Assembly: GCA_938008435.1 (NCBI GenBank)
Contig: CALLKK010000006.1
Span: forward strand, 186,001-250,000
Length of the DNA: 64,000 bases
Source of the DNA: an uncultured Steroidobacter sp.
GTDB lineage: Bacteria > Pseudomonadota > Gammaproteobacteria > Steroidobacterales > Steroidobacteraceae
Direction: 5' to 3'
Shown: positions 1-8,650 of the stretch, one piece after another
Numbering within the stretch: the stretch's first letter is position 1
How the letters are laid out: the number at the start of each line of letters is the position of its first letter
Made by a program: the position numbers and the translations under genes
The notes under the pieces: generated by a model
Told to the model about the DNA's origin: nothing
The model's database searches: none
Seen by the model: the letters and a program-made list of their open reading frames with translations, nothing else

Positions 1-642
1 GATTCGCTCGATCCAGAGATCTTCAAGCGCATGAGCGGCGGGTTCGCGGAGCTCGACCGAGTGCTTGCCGGCATCGACGCCGCACTCTCGGCGGGGCTGA
101 CACCGATCAAGATCAACGCGGTCGTCCAACGCGGCGTGAACGACCATTGCGTGCTCGATCTCGTCGAACGCTTTCGCGGCACCGGCATCATCGTACGCTT
201 CATCGAATACATGGATGTCGGCAACCGCAATCATTGGAGTCTCGATCGCGTCGTGCCCTCGCGCGAGCTGGTCGAGCGCATTCACGCGCGTTGGCCGATC
301 CACCCCGTGCAGGAGAACTATCACGGCGAAGTTGCCGAACGATATGCCTTCGACGATGGCGCCGGAGAAATCGGCTTCATCTCGTCGGTTACCAATCCGT
401 TCTGCGGCGCATGTACGCGCGCACGCCTCTCGTCCGAAGGCATCTTCTACACGTGCCTCTTCGCAACGACGGGCGTAGACTTGCGCGGCCCGCTGCGCAG
501 CGGCGCGAGCGATGCGGAGCTCATCGAGCTTATTCGTTCCACGTGGCTGCAGCGCAGCGACCGCTACAGCGAGCTGCGCGCCTCGCTCACTGCGCGCGGC
601 CAGCCTCTGCGCAAGATCGAGATGTACTACATCGGCGGCTAA
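1..642 (+). CDS. moaA: GTP 3',8-cyclase MoaA, C-terminal part (5' end outside window)
   Basis: This is the radical-SAM enzyme of the first molybdopterin step, which converts GTP to 3',8-cH2GTP together with MoaC. The reading frame is open from base 1, so the N-terminal radical-SAM cluster motif lies outside the window. The visible part holds the C-terminal [4Fe-4S] site as C-x2-C-x13-C in FCGACTRARLSSEG...YTC, and it ends in the conserved Gly-Gly tail (MYYIGG) that is needed for catalysis. moaC starts 13 bases downstream and the operon continues to moaE. Identification is firm. Only the N-terminus cannot be assessed. Confidence 0.95.
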   Translation, partial: DSLDPEIFKRMSGGFAELDRVLAGIDAALSAGLTPIKINAVVQRGVNDHCVLDLVERFRGTGIIVRFIEYMDVGNRNHWSLDRVVPSRELVERIHARWPIHPVQENYHGEVAERYAFDDGAGEIGFISSVTNPFCGACTRARLSSEGIFYTCLFATTGVDLRGPLRSGASDAELIELIRSTWLQRSDRYSELRASLTARGQPLRKIEMYYIGG

Positions 643-655
643 GGTCTCTCGAACC

Positions 656-1162
656 GTGTCCGACTTCTCTCACATCGATGCGAAACACGCGCCCACGATG
701 GTGGACGTGAGCGGCAAGCACGTCACCTATCGCGTGGCGACGGCGGAAACGCGCGTACGCTTTCCCGCCGCGGTCGCGCGCGCGCTTCGCGATAATGGCT
801 TCGCCACGAGCAAAGGGCCCGTCTTTCACACCGCGATCGTGGCGGGCACGATGGCAGCCAAATGCACGCACGAGCTCATTCCGTTCTGCCATCCGCTTGG
901 CATCGAAAAATGCACGGTCACGATCGAGATGGAGGGCGACGACGCACTGGTCCGTTGCACGGTCGGCGTGCATCACAAGACCGGCGTCGAGATGGAAGCG
1001 CTGACGGGAGCCAGCATCGCGGCGTTGACGATTTACGACATGTGCAAGGCGCTCTCGCACGACATCGTGATCGCCGAAACCAAGCTCATCGAAAAGCACG
1101 GCGGCAAATCCGATTACGCGCAGCCCGCGACCGATCGACAGCCCCTTTCGAGCACGTCATGA
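656..1162 (+). CDS. moaC: cyclic pyranopterin monophosphate synthase MoaC
   Basis: MoaC rearranges 3',8-cH2GTP to cyclic pyranopterin monophosphate, the second half of the first Moco step. The protein is 168 residues, the usual length. Family motifs are THELIPFCHPL followed by the HHKTGVEMEALTGAS segment, and a late Lys-Gly-Gly-Lys. I chose GTG at 656 because the frame upstream of it only overlaps moaA and has no MoaC similarity. The downstream ATG in TMVDVSGK would cut into the conserved N-terminus. The stop overlaps the next start (ATGA), which suggests translational coupling to the mobA-moaD gene. Confidence 0.93.
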   Translation: MSDFSHIDAKHAPTMVDVSGKHVTYRVATAETRVRFPAAVARALRDNGFATSKGPVFHTAIVAGTMAAKCTHELIPFCHPLGIEKCTVTIEMEGDDALVRCTVGVHHKTGVEMEALTGASIAALTIYDMCKALSHDIVIAETKLIEKHGGKSDYAQPATDRQPLSSTS

Positions 1163-2031
1163 CGCAAACGGCGCCTCTCTTCGGACTCGTTCTCGCCGGC
1201 GGCGCGAGCACGCGCATGCAGCGCGACAAAGCCGCCCTGGCCTATCACGGCCGCACGCAGCTCGAATGGACCTACGAGCTGCTTGCGCCTTTGTGCACGG
1301 CCACTTTCGTCTCGGTACGTCCCGATCAGCGCGATGAGCCGATTCGGGCGAAGTTTCCCCAGATCGTCGACAAGACACCCGGCATCGGCCCCTTGGCGGG
1401 TATCGCCGCTGCGCTTACCGAGCACCCCAAAGCCGCCTGGCTCGTGATCGCATGCGATCTGCCGTTCATCACCGAGCGCACGCTGCGCCACCTGATCGAG
1501 GCGCGCGATCCCTCGTATATCGCCACCGCGTACCGCAGCAGCCACGACGGGCTGCCCGAGCCCTTGTGCGCGATATGGGAACCTGCGGCACGCACCGAGG
1601 TAGAAAAGCATTTGCAGGCCGACAAGAAGTGTCCGCGCAAGCTACTCATCAACGTCGGCTGCAAGCTGCTCGATCTGCCCGAACCGGAGGCGCTCGACAA
1701 CGTCAACACGCCCGACGAATCGCTCGCAGCGGCCGCACGCTTGGGTCGCCCGACCGCATCGAGCACTTTCGATCGCCCGTCTCGCGAGAGCGTGTCGATC
1801 CGCGTGCAGTACTTCGCCGTCTTGCGCGAGCAAGCAGGCCGTCGCGAGGAGGTGCTCGATACGCGCGCACGCAGCCCCATGGAGCTGTACGAGGAGCTGC
1901 AGCGCCGACATGGATTCGCGCTGCGGCCAGCGCAGATCAAGGTCGCGATCAATACGGAGTTCAGCGACTGGAACGCCGAGCTCAAGCACGGCGACACAGT
2001 GGTATTCATTCCGCCGGTGGCGGGAGGATGA
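1159..2031 (+). CDS. MobA-MoaD fusion: molybdenum cofactor guanylyltransferase joined to molybdopterin synthase small subunit
   Basis: This 290-residue protein joins two Moco functions. Residues 1 to about 195 are a MobA nucleotidyltransferase with the GTP-binding LAGGASTRM...DKA signature, GPLAG and a DLPF motif. Residues about 212-290 are a MoaD ubiquitin-fold sulfur carrier (VQYFAVLREQAG...) ending in the functional Gly-Gly tail (PPVAGG). MobA normally acts last (GMP transfer to Mo-molybdopterin) and MoaD in the middle (thiocarboxylate donor to precursor Z). An in-frame GTG at 1792 lies exactly at the MoaD boundary, so a separate MoaD could be made by internal initiation. The gene overlaps moaC and moaE by ATGA at each end. 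Confidence 0.9.
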   Translation: MTQTAPLFGLVLAGGASTRMQRDKAALAYHGRTQLEWTYELLAPLCTATFVSVRPDQRDEPIRAKFPQIVDKTPGIGPLAGIAAALTEHPKAAWLVIACDLPFITERTLRHLIEARDPSYIATAYRSSHDGLPEPLCAIWEPAARTEVEKHLQADKKCPRKLLINVGCKLLDLPEPEALDNVNTPDESLAAAARLGRPTASSTFDRPSRESVSIRVQYFAVLREQAGRREEVLDTRARSPMELYEELQRRHGFALRPAQIKVAINTEFSDWNAELKHGDTVVFIPPVAGG

Positions 2032-2474
2032 GCGTGTTCGCGTTCAGCCATACACCGCTCGAGCCCGAAACTTATCGCGCGCAACTTGCCGATCCGGCAG
2101 CCGGCGGATTTGTCGCGTTCGAAGGCTGGGTACGCAACCACAACGAAGGACGCACCGTCACGCGCCTGGAATACGAGGCATTCGAAGAGCTCGCCATCAA
2201 GGAAGGCGAGCGTATCGTCAAAGAAGCGATCGAACGTTTCGGGGTGATCAAGGCCAGCTGCGTCCATCGCCTCGGCTCGCTGGCCATCGGCGAGATCGCA
2301 GTATGGGTGGGCGTGAGCTCACGGCATCGGGCAGAAGCATTCGCCGCGTGTCGCTACATCATCGACGAGGTCAAACACCGCGTCCCGATCTGGAAAAAGG
2401 AACACTACGTAAACGGCGACTCCGGCTGGGTACAGTGCGAGCACTGTGCGCACGGCGCGCACCGCCACCCGTAG
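2028..2474 (+). CDS. moaE: molybdopterin synthase catalytic subunit MoaE
   Basis: This is the large subunit of molybdopterin synthase. It uses MoaD thiocarboxylate to place the dithiolene sulfurs. It has 148 residues, the normal length. Diagnostic segments are GFVAFEGWVRNHNEGR near residue 30, YEAFEELA, HRLGSLAIGE and the active-site lysine region VPIWKKEHYVNGDSGWV. The start ATG at 2028 overlaps the mobA-moaD stop and is preceded by GGGAGG. It is the last gene of the visible Moco operon. No moaB/mogA or moeA lies in the window. Confidence 0.95.
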   Translation: MSVFAFSHTPLEPETYRAQLADPAAGGFVAFEGWVRNHNEGRTVTRLEYEAFEELAIKEGERIVKEAIERFGVIKASCVHRLGSLAIGEIAVWVGVSSRHRAEAFAACRYIIDEVKHRVPIWKKEHYVNGDSGWVQCEHCAHGAHRHP

Positions 2475-2492
2475 CCGTGCGCCGCAGGCGCC

Positions 2493-3959
2493 TCAACGCG
2501 GCGTGATGTGGATGATGAGATCGATGCGCCGGTTGCGTGCGCGCCCTTCGGCCGTCTCGTTCGTCGCGACCGGCCGCGCCTCGCCGTAACCGATCGAGGT
2601 CACCTTTTCGGGATCGACGCCGAAGTTCGTGACGAGGTATTGCTTGACCGCATCGGCGCGATCCTGCGAAAGGATCAGATTCGCCGAATCGCTGCCGAGC
2701 GCGTCCGTGTGCCCTTCGACGGTGAGCGAAGCATCGGGGAAGAGTGCGAGCGCATCGCGCACCTTGAGCATGAGTGCGCTGCTGTTCGCGTCGATCGTGC
2801 TGCGGCCGGACGGAAACTTGATGCCGAGCAGCGAGATCACGACATCGTCGCCCTGACGGTACACGCGCGCTTCGTCGGGCGTGAACAGCCGCTCGATGGC
2901 GAGCACGTTCGCGCGCAGGCGTTCCTGCGCGTCGACCCGCCGCTGCAACGCCAGCCGCTCCTGCGATACGCCGCCGAGCCGCGCTTCGAGCCGTTCGAGC
3001 TCCTTGGTCAGGCCGGCGATTTCTTCTTCACGGTCGCGCAGCTCCTGACGCAGCCGCCCGAGCTCCTGCTCCTGCCGCTGCACATGCTCGCCGAGCTCTT
3101 TGATCGCGGGCTGCAGCCCTTCATCGAAACGCGCCTCGAGATTCACGCTCGATGCGATGCGCTTGAGCGGCTCCTCCCACGACAGGATCAGCGCCTCGAG
3201 ACCAGCCTCGTCGCCGCGCTGCGCCTGCGTGCGCGCGATGAGCTCGGCTAGATACAACGCATGCCGCGCTTCGTAGGTCGCCTGAGCCGCGAGATTGCGC
3301 GCCAGCATGAGGTCGTAGCGGTTACGCTGAATCTCCTGATCCGCTTCGGCGAGGTAGCGCTTGGCCGCCTCGAGCGTGCGGGGCGCCAGACGCCCGACTT
3401 TCGCGGCGTCGGCGCGCGCAATCGTCGCGCGGGCTTCGCCGAGGACGCTGCCCTTGATGGCGTTGAGCTCCGCATCGCGCAACAGCACTTCCGCCTCGGC
3501 GGCTCGACGTTGCGCGTTCTTGAGATTGCCGCCCTCGTTCTCGATCATGGCGGCACGGAAGCGGTCTGCGGCGCGCGCCCAGAGATCAGGGACGAACTTG
3601 GGCGCCTCGGCGGCCAATGCATCTTCGCGCGCCTTGATCACTCCGGCGAGCAGGCGCCGCGCCGATTCGGCAGCTTGATCGGCACGCGTGAGGCCGGCCT
3701 CCGCCTCGGCGAGCCGCTCCCCGATGCGCGCGACGTTACGACCGCGCTCGACATCTTTGCGTGCGGCCTCATAGGCCTGCAGCGCCGCCTGAAAGTTGCG
3801 CGGCGCGAGCACATCGACCCCTTGCGCACGTCGCGCCTCGAGCTGCGCCGCCAGCTGCTCCAACGAGGGACTTTGCGCAAAGCTCAACGGGGCAGCAGCG
3901 AATGCAGCGAATACCAAAAGGAGCGGGAGACAAAACGAACGCCAATCCGAGTTTCGCAT
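2493..3959 (-). CDS. OmpA-family protein with DUF4398-like helical N-terminal region
   Basis: This is a predicted periplasmic or outer-membrane protein of 488 residues that anchors to peptidoglycan. The chosen ATG (MRNSDWRSF...) gives a clear signal peptide ending near SFAQS. An earlier in-frame ATG at 4031 adds 24 residues that spoil the signal. Next comes a long Ala/Glu/Arg-rich helical stretch like DUF4398, then a coiled coil (residues about 275-370, ELGRLRQELRDREEEIAG) and a C-terminal OmpA domain (GIKFPSGRSTID, EGHTDALGSDSANLILSQDRA, GYGEARPVATN, RNRRIDLII). It converges on moaE and lies downstream of proA on the same strand. A specific role is not evident. Confidence 0.85.
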   Translation of the reverse strand: MRNSDWRSFCLPLLLVFAAFAAAPLSFAQSPSLEQLAAQLEARRAQGVDVLAPRNFQAALQAYEAARKDVERGRNVARIGERLAEAEAGLTRADQAAESARRLLAGVIKAREDALAAEAPKFVPDLWARAADRFRAAMIENEGGNLKNAQRRAAEAEVLLRDAELNAIKGSVLGEARATIARADAAKVGRLAPRTLEAAKRYLAEADQEIQRNRYDLMLARNLAAQATYEARHALYLAELIARTQAQRGDEAGLEALILSWEEPLKRIASSVNLEARFDEGLQPAIKELGEHVQRQEQELGRLRQELRDREEEIAGLTKELERLEARLGGVSQERLALQRRVDAQERLRANVLAIERLFTPDEARVYRQGDDVVISLLGIKFPSGRSTIDANSSALMLKVRDALALFPDASLTVEGHTDALGSDSANLILSQDRADAVKQYLVTNFGVDPEKVTSIGYGEARPVATNETAEGRARNRRIDLIIHITPR

Positions 3960-4049
3960 TCGGCCACCGTGATATAGCTCGTGCGCGCAAAGTATATGCG
4001 GCACGTTCGGATTCGCGCCGTCGAAGCTCACAATCCCTGCAGATGGACG

Positions 4050-5339
4050 TTACGGACGCGTTTGCCCTGAGCCGCGCACGACGTATTTGTAGCTCGTGAG
4101 CTGTTCGACGCCGACGGGCCCACGCGCGTGGAACTTGTCCGTCGAAATACCGATCTCCGCGCCCATGCCGAACTCGCCGCCATCGGCGAATTGGGTCGAG
4201 GCATTGTGCAAGACGATCGCGCTGTCGACGGCGGCGAGGAACTTGTCGGCCGCGGCTTGATCGTCCGTCACGATCGACTCGGTGTGCGCTGAGCCGTATT
4301 TCGCGATGTGCTCGACAGCTGCATCGACGCCGTCGACCACCTTCGCGGCGATGATTGCATCGAGATATTCGGTGTACCAATCCGCTTCGGTCGCGGCCGT
4401 CACGCGCGGATCGAGACGCTGGACGGCTTCATCGCCGCGAACGGCGCATCCCGCATCGAGCAGCGCCTTCACGATCTCCACGCCATGCGGGAAAGCAGCA
4501 TCGAGCAGAAGCGTTTCGGCCGCTCCGCAGATACCGGTGCGCCGCAGCTTCGCATTCAGCACGACTTGCTTGGCCATCTCGACATTGGCGGCGGCGTGCA
4601 CATACACGTGGCAGTTGCCTTCGAGATGTCCGATCACCGGCACGCGCGCCTCGCGCTGGACTCGCTCGACGAGACTCTTGCCGCCCCTCGGCACGACCAC
4701 GTCGATGAACTGCGCCATGCTGGACAGCATGTAGCCCACCGCCGCTCGATCGGTCGTGGGAACCATTTGGATCGCTTTGGCGGGCAGCCCCGCCTCACGC
4801 AGTCCGGCTTCAAGGCAGGCGAGAATCGCCGCGCTCGACCGCGTGCTCTCCGACCCGCCGCGCAAGATGGCGGCATTGCCGGACTTCAGACACAACGCGC
4901 CGGCGTCGGCCGTCACGTTCGGGCGGCTCTCATAGATGATGCCGACGACGCCGAGCGGCACGCGCACCCGCTGAATCCTCAACCCGTTCGGGCGCGTCCA
5001 CTCGGCAATGATCGTCCCGATCGGATCGGGCAACGCGACGATCTCTTCGATGCCCTTGGCCATCGCCTCGATGCGCTTGTCGTCCAGCAACAGACGATCG
5101 AGCATCGCGTTCGACAGACCGCGCGCGCGTGCGTTGTCCATGTCAACGCGATTCGCCTCCAGGATTGCCGCACGCTGGGCTCGAATGGCGCGCGCCGCAG
5201 CCGAAAGCGCGGCATTCTTCGCCTCCGTGGAGGCACGTGCCAGCGCTGTTGCTGCCGCCACGGCTTCGCGCCCGAGCGCATCCATCATGGCGGCAATTTC
5301 GGAGGAATAAGCGGCAGATTCAGTATTGATGGCGTTCAT
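4050..5339 (-). CDS. proA: glutamate-5-semialdehyde dehydrogenase (gamma-glutamyl phosphate reductase) ProA
   Basis: ProA reduces gamma-glutamyl phosphate to glutamate-5-semialdehyde with NADPH in proline synthesis. At 429 residues it has the family length. Recognisable segments are VPLGVVGIIYESRPNVT, LKSGNAAILRGGSE, VPRGGKSLVERVQ, GHLEGNCHVYVH, the catalytic cysteine in RRTGICGAAETLL and the C-terminal GGEFGMGAEIGISTDKFHARGPVG. The ATG at 5339 is the only sensible start. proB lies nearby on the same strand but is separated by a small divergent gene, so the two are probably transcribed separately. Confidence 0.96.
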   Translation of the reverse strand: MNAINTESAAYSSEIAAMMDALGREAVAAATALARASTEAKNAALSAAARAIRAQRAAILEANRVDMDNARARGLSNAMLDRLLLDDKRIEAMAKGIEEIVALPDPIGTIIAEWTRPNGLRIQRVRVPLGVVGIIYESRPNVTADAGALCLKSGNAAILRGGSESTRSSAAILACLEAGLREAGLPAKAIQMVPTTDRAAVGYMLSSMAQFIDVVVPRGGKSLVERVQREARVPVIGHLEGNCHVYVHAAANVEMAKQVVLNAKLRRTGICGAAETLLLDAAFPHGVEIVKALLDAGCAVRGDEAVQRLDPRVTAATEADWYTEYLDAIIAAKVVDGVDAAVEHIAKYGSAHTESIVTDDQAAADKFLAAVDSAIVLHNASTQFADGGEFGMGAEIGISTDKFHARGPVGVEQLTSYKYVVRGSGQTRP

Positions 5340-5437
5340 GCGGGCATTCTAGCAAGCAACCTCAAGCACGCCAGCCGGTCGCGCACGCAACCTTCCCGCC
5401 GGCAGCGCGTTAGGTCAGCACCGTTGGAGGATTCCCG

Positions 5438-5689
5438 ATGCGCCATTTTGACGACGCCGATCGCCGCTCTTACCCGAAGCTATTGGGCACTTTGGCCTTG
5501 GCCGGGGCAGTGGCGCTCATCGCCTTCCCGGCGATTCGCAGCGCTGTTCGAAGAGCCAACCGGCGCTGGCAGATCGCCCACCCCCAAGCAAGCCGCGAGC
5601 CTGCCATCGACAACTCCTTGCGGGACACCTACCCCGCGAGCGATCCGCCCGCATCGCGCTACTTCGACATCCCCGTGAACCGACGCTGA
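5438..5689 (+). CDS. small single-pass membrane protein, function unknown
   Basis: This encodes 83 residues. A GGAGG sequence sits 7 bases before the ATG, which makes translation likely. One hydrophobic helix (residues about 16-33, LGTLALAGAVALIAFPAI) is followed by a basic patch and a polar tail with the motif SLRDTYPASDPPA. Short motifs of the type T-(F/Y)-P-A-S-D-P-P recur in small proteobacterial proteins of unknown role. It sits between proA and proB on the opposite strand. I do not recognise a function. Confidence 0.65.
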   Translation: MRHFDDADRRSYPKLLGTLALAGAVALIAFPAIRSAVRRANRRWQIAHPQASREPAIDNSLRDTYPASDPPASRYFDIPVNRR

Positions 5690-5775
5690 TCGCGCCGCGT
5701 AGCGCGAGCGGATACGTAACTCTTGCCGTAGCGAGCTCGCCGGGTCGCCGTGGCTTCGAAACCCGCGCTGCTCGC

Positions 5776-7044
5776 TCAGTCGCGCGCGGTCAGCACGAGG
5801 TCGTCGCGATGAATCAGCTCGTCACGGCCGCGATAGCCCAGGAGCGACTCGATCTCATGCGACTGGCGCCCACGCAACCGCTCCGCCTCGCGGCTCGAAT
5901 AGGCGGACAGTCCGCGCGCGATTTCCCGGCCGGCCGGATCGCGCACGATCAGCGCGTCGCCGCGCTCGAACGTCCCGATCACCGCGGTCACACCCGCCGG
6001 CAGAAGGCTCTTGCCCGCCTTGAGCGCCGCGACGGCACCTGCATCGAGCACGACCTCGCCCGCGGGCCGCAGCGAGCCGGCAATCCACTGCTTGCGCACC
6101 GTGGTCGGATTGGCCGTCGGATAGAACCAGCTGCAGCGTGCACCTTCTTCGATGCGCTTGATCGGGTGCAGCTCCCGCCCGAGCGCGATGCACATGTGAC
6201 ACCCCGCCGCGACCGCGATCTTGGCCGCCGCGATCTTCGTTGCCATTCCGCCCGAGCCCACATCGGAGACTGCACCCGCGCCCATCGCCTCGATCTCAGG
6301 AGTGATGTCCCTGACCTCGGGAATGAACACTGCCGAGGGATCGAGCGTTGGATCCGCCGTGTACAGTCCGACCACGTCGGACAGCAGGACGAGACAATCC
6401 GCGCTGATCATCTGCGCCACGCGCGCTGCGAGCCGATCGTTGTCGCCGTAGCGAATCTCTGCAGTCGCGACTGTGTCGTTTTCGTTGATCACCGGCACGG
6501 CGCGCAGCTTGAGGAGCGTATTGAGGGTGCTGCGTGCGTTGAGATAGCGCCGCCGCTGCTCGGTATCGGTAAAAGTGAGCAGGATTTGCGCCACCTGCAG
6601 CCCGTGCTCTTCGAGCACCTCCTGCCAGGCGCGCGCCAGCCGAATCTGCCCGACGGCAGCGGCGGCTTGGCTTTCCTCGAGCTTCAAGCGGCCCGGCGGC
6701 AAGCCGATCGAACGGCGCCCGAGCGCGATGGCGCCGGAGGAGACGAGCAGGACTTCACAGCCGCGCGCGTGCAAGCTCGCAACGTCGGCTGCCAACGTCC
6801 GCAGCCAGTCGCGCTTGAGCTGACCGGTTGCCGAATCGACGAGCAGTGCCGATCCGATCTTGACGACGATGCGCCGCGACCGCGCCAGCGGCGATGCCGA
6901 GCGGCTCTGCTCGTTCTGCGATGAATTCTCGATTGACACAGGATGCACCGAAGATGCGCTCGATGGGACGATGCCGCGCATTGCGCACCATCGTTCCTCG
7001 TCGCGACGCTCGAATTGAAAGGGCGAAGAGCGCGCCTCGGACAT
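5776..7044 (-). CDS. proB: glutamate 5-kinase ProB
   Basis: ProB phosphorylates glutamate with ATP as the first step of proline synthesis and is normally feedback-inhibited by proline. The kinase core begins at RRIVVKIGSALL, with VSSGAIALGR, INENDTVA...RYGDNDRLAARVA and GSGGMATKIAAAKIA. A C-terminal PUA domain follows (residues about 330-410). From ATG 7044 the protein has 422 residues, about 50 more than usual at the N-terminus. GTG at 6939 (about 387 residues) or ATG at 6981 may be the true start, and no strong ribosome site decides this. Confidence 0.93.
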   Translation of the reverse strand: MSEARSSPFQFERRDEERWCAMRGIVPSSASSVHPVSIENSSQNEQSRSASPLARSRRIVVKIGSALLVDSATGQLKRDWLRTLAADVASLHARGCEVLLVSSGAIALGRRSIGLPPGRLKLEESQAAAAVGQIRLARAWQEVLEEHGLQVAQILLTFTDTEQRRRYLNARSTLNTLLKLRAVPVINENDTVATAEIRYGDNDRLAARVAQMISADCLVLLSDVVGLYTADPTLDPSAVFIPEVRDITPEIEAMGAGAVSDVGSGGMATKIAAAKIAVAAGCHMCIALGRELHPIKRIEEGARCSWFYPTANPTTVRKQWIAGSLRPAGEVVLDAGAVAALKAGKSLLPAGVTAVIGTFERGDALIVRDPAGREIARGLSAYSSREAERLRGRQSHEIESLLGYRGRDELIHRDDLVLTARD

Positions 7045-7178
7045 CCTTGGGACGCGCAGCTTGCTAGCTTAATGAAGCGTGACTACGGCGGCCAGTCCGC
7101 GTGGCGATCATTGCCTCAAGGCGCTCGCGATCGAGTTGCTAGCTACGGGACGACGCCCTTAATATTCTCTCGCTATGC

Positions 7179-7198
7179 AGCCGGTCCGAGCACCGGCT
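7179..7198 (+). promoter_or_regulatory. GC-rich hairpin just upstream of the DUF6763-type gene
   Basis: AGCCGGT (7179-7185) and ACCGGCT (7192-7198) form a perfect 7-bp stem with a 6-base loop, followed by TTT. It ends about 10 bases before the ribosome site of the downstream gene. It could be a terminator-like leader element or block ribosome access. No experimental support is possible here. Confidence 0.35.
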
Positions 7199-7217
7199 TT
7201 CGTCGATGAGGTGTTAC

Positions 7218-7544
7218 GTGGGTAGAGACTACGACCCGGTTCAAGGTCAGTGGTACCAAGATCTCGAGGAAAACGAGATCTTTCAGGTGCTGTCCGTCGA
7301 CCCGGACGAAGAGATCATCGAGCTTCAGTACGAGAACGGCGATATCGAGGAGATCGACCTCGATACGTGGCGCGAGCTCGACCTTGAACACGCCGAAGAG
7401 CCGGAAGGCTGGTCGAGCGACGATGACGACCTGGACGACGAGGACGACGATCTCGACGACGACTGGGACGACGACGAGGACGACGACTGGGACGACGAGG
7501 ACGACGACTACGACGACGATTACGACGATCGCGACGACATCTGA
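7218..7544 (+). CDS. acidic DUF6763-like protein with aspartate-repeat tail
   Basis: This encodes 108 residues from GTG 7218, which is preceded 5 bases upstream by GAGGTG. An upstream ATG at 7206 would use that same ribosome site as codons. The first 60 residues (PVQGQWYQDLEENEIFQVLSVD, IIELQYENGDIEEIDLDTW) match small gammaproteobacterial proteins I know as DUF6763. From about residue 67 the chain is almost entirely Asp with a few Glu, Trp, Tyr and Leu. Such a tail would be strongly negative and disordered and could bind metal ions or basic partners. Function is unknown. Confidence 0.75.
   Translation: MGRDYDPVQGQWYQDLEENEIFQVLSVDPDEEIIELQYENGDIEEIDLDTWRELDLEHAEEPEGWSSDDDDLDDEDDDLDDDWDDDEDDDWDDEDDDYDDDYDDRDDI
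7418..7541 (+). repeat. low-complexity GAC/GAT aspartate-codon tract
   Basis: An imperfect triplet repeat of GAC/GAT/GAG, interrupted by TGG, CTC and TAC codons, encodes the poly-Asp tail of the DUF6763-type protein. Recurrent units are (D)nW and DDDYDDDYDD. Such tracts can change length by slippage, so the tail length may vary between strains. Confidence 0.8.
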
Positions 7545-7682
7545 GCGCGATCGCGGCTTCGGGTCGTTCGAGTGCTCGAAGCGCAGTCCGGCCCGAGCCG
7601 GCTAGTCACTTCCTCGCCCGTCCAGCCGGCCCCGTCTGGGACCGCCTTGAATCCCGGAACCAGAGCCCCTAATTCGACGACA

Positions 7683-7704
7683 CGCCGTGCCGCAAGGCAC
7701 GGTG
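7683..7704 (+). promoter_or_regulatory. hairpin with GCAA tetraloop in the htpX leader
   Basis: CCGTGCC (7685-7691) pairs with GGCACGG (7696-7702) around a GCAA tetraloop. One wobble and one further pair extend the stem to about 9 bp. It lies about 60 bases before the htpX start in an otherwise gene-free 218-base interval. It could be a leader structure or the terminator of the acidic-protein gene, although no T-run follows. Confidence 0.35.
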
Positions 7705-7762
7705 CAGTCTGTGTCCGCGCTCGTAAGAGCGCACCGGTCTTCGTGCGACTCGTGAAAGGCTC

Positions 7763-8650
7763 ATGAAACGAATCCTCCTATTCATCGCGACCAACCTGGC
7801 AATCCTTGTCGTACTGAGCATCACGCTGCGCTTGCTGGGCGTGGAGCGCATCCTGGACGAGCAAGGCGTGGGGCTCGACCTCAATGCATTGCTCATTTTC
7901 TCGGCAGTGCTCGGCTTTACGGGCTCGCTGATCTCGCTCGCCATGTCCAAGTGGACCGCCAAGCGCATGATGGGCGTGCGCGTCATCGAGCAACCGGCGA
8001 ACGCCACCGAGCGCTGGCTCGTCGAGACCGTGCGCCGCCAGGCGCAGCAAGCCGGTATCGGGATGCCCGAGGTCGGCATCTTCGAGAGCCCGGACATGAA
8101 TGCCTTCGCGACCGGCCCCCGGCGCAACAATGCGCTCGTTGCGGTCAGCACCGGCCTGCTCTCCGGCATGTCGCAGAAGGAAGTGGAGGCCGTGCTGGGC
8201 CATGAGGTCAGCCACGTCGCAAACGGCGACATGGTGACCCTGACGTTGATCCAGGGCGTCGTGAACACGTTCGTGATCTTCCTCTCGCGCGTCATCGGCC
8301 ACACGGTCGACCGCGTCGTGTTCAAGACCGAGCGCGGCCACGGCCCGGCGTTCATGATCACCGTCATCGTCGCGCAGCTCGTGCTCGGGATTCTCGCGAG
8401 CATCATCGTGATGTGGTTCTCCCGGCACCGCGAATTCCGTGCCGATGCAGGCGGTGCGCGCCTTGCGGGCCGCGAGAGCATGATCGCGGCGCTCGAGCGG
8501 TTGCGCCGCGCGCATGGCGAGCCGCTGCCCGACAACATGGCGGCCTTCGGCATCAACAACGGCGGGGTCGCAGCCGGCATTCGTCGCCTGTTCATGACGC
8601 ATCCGCCGCTCGAGGAACGGATCGCAGCGCTGCGCAACGCAGCGTCCTGA
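7763..8650 (+). CDS. htpX: membrane zinc protease HtpX (M48B)
   Basis: This is an inner-membrane metalloprotease that degrades misfolded membrane proteins alongside FtsH. At 295 residues it has the E. coli HtpX length. Two N-terminal membrane helices are present (LLFIATNLAILVVLSITLRLL and LLIFSAVLGFTGSLISLAM). The zinc motif HEVSH lies in VEAVLGHEVSHVANGDM, two further helices follow, and the third zinc ligand Glu is in HREFRADAGGARLAG. The motif FESPDMNAFATGP is typical. It appears monocistronic. Confidence 0.96.
   Translation: MKRILLFIATNLAILVVLSITLRLLGVERILDEQGVGLDLNALLIFSAVLGFTGSLISLAMSKWTAKRMMGVRVIEQPANATERWLVETVRRQAQQAGIGMPEVGIFESPDMNAFATGPRRNNALVAVSTGLLSGMSQKEVEAVLGHEVSHVANGDMVTLTLIQGVVNTFVIFLSRVIGHTVDRVVFKTERGHGPAFMITVIVAQLVLGILASIIVMWFSRHREFRADAGGARLAGRESMIAALERLRRAHGEPLPDNMAAFGINNGGVAAGIRRLFMTHPPLEERIAALRNAAS

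Noticed and set aside
7061..7144. Two TTGCTAGCT copies (7061-7069, 7136-7144) upstream of the acidic-protein gene.
   Set aside because: Nine-base repeats 75 bases apart with no further structure, so too weak for an operator claim.
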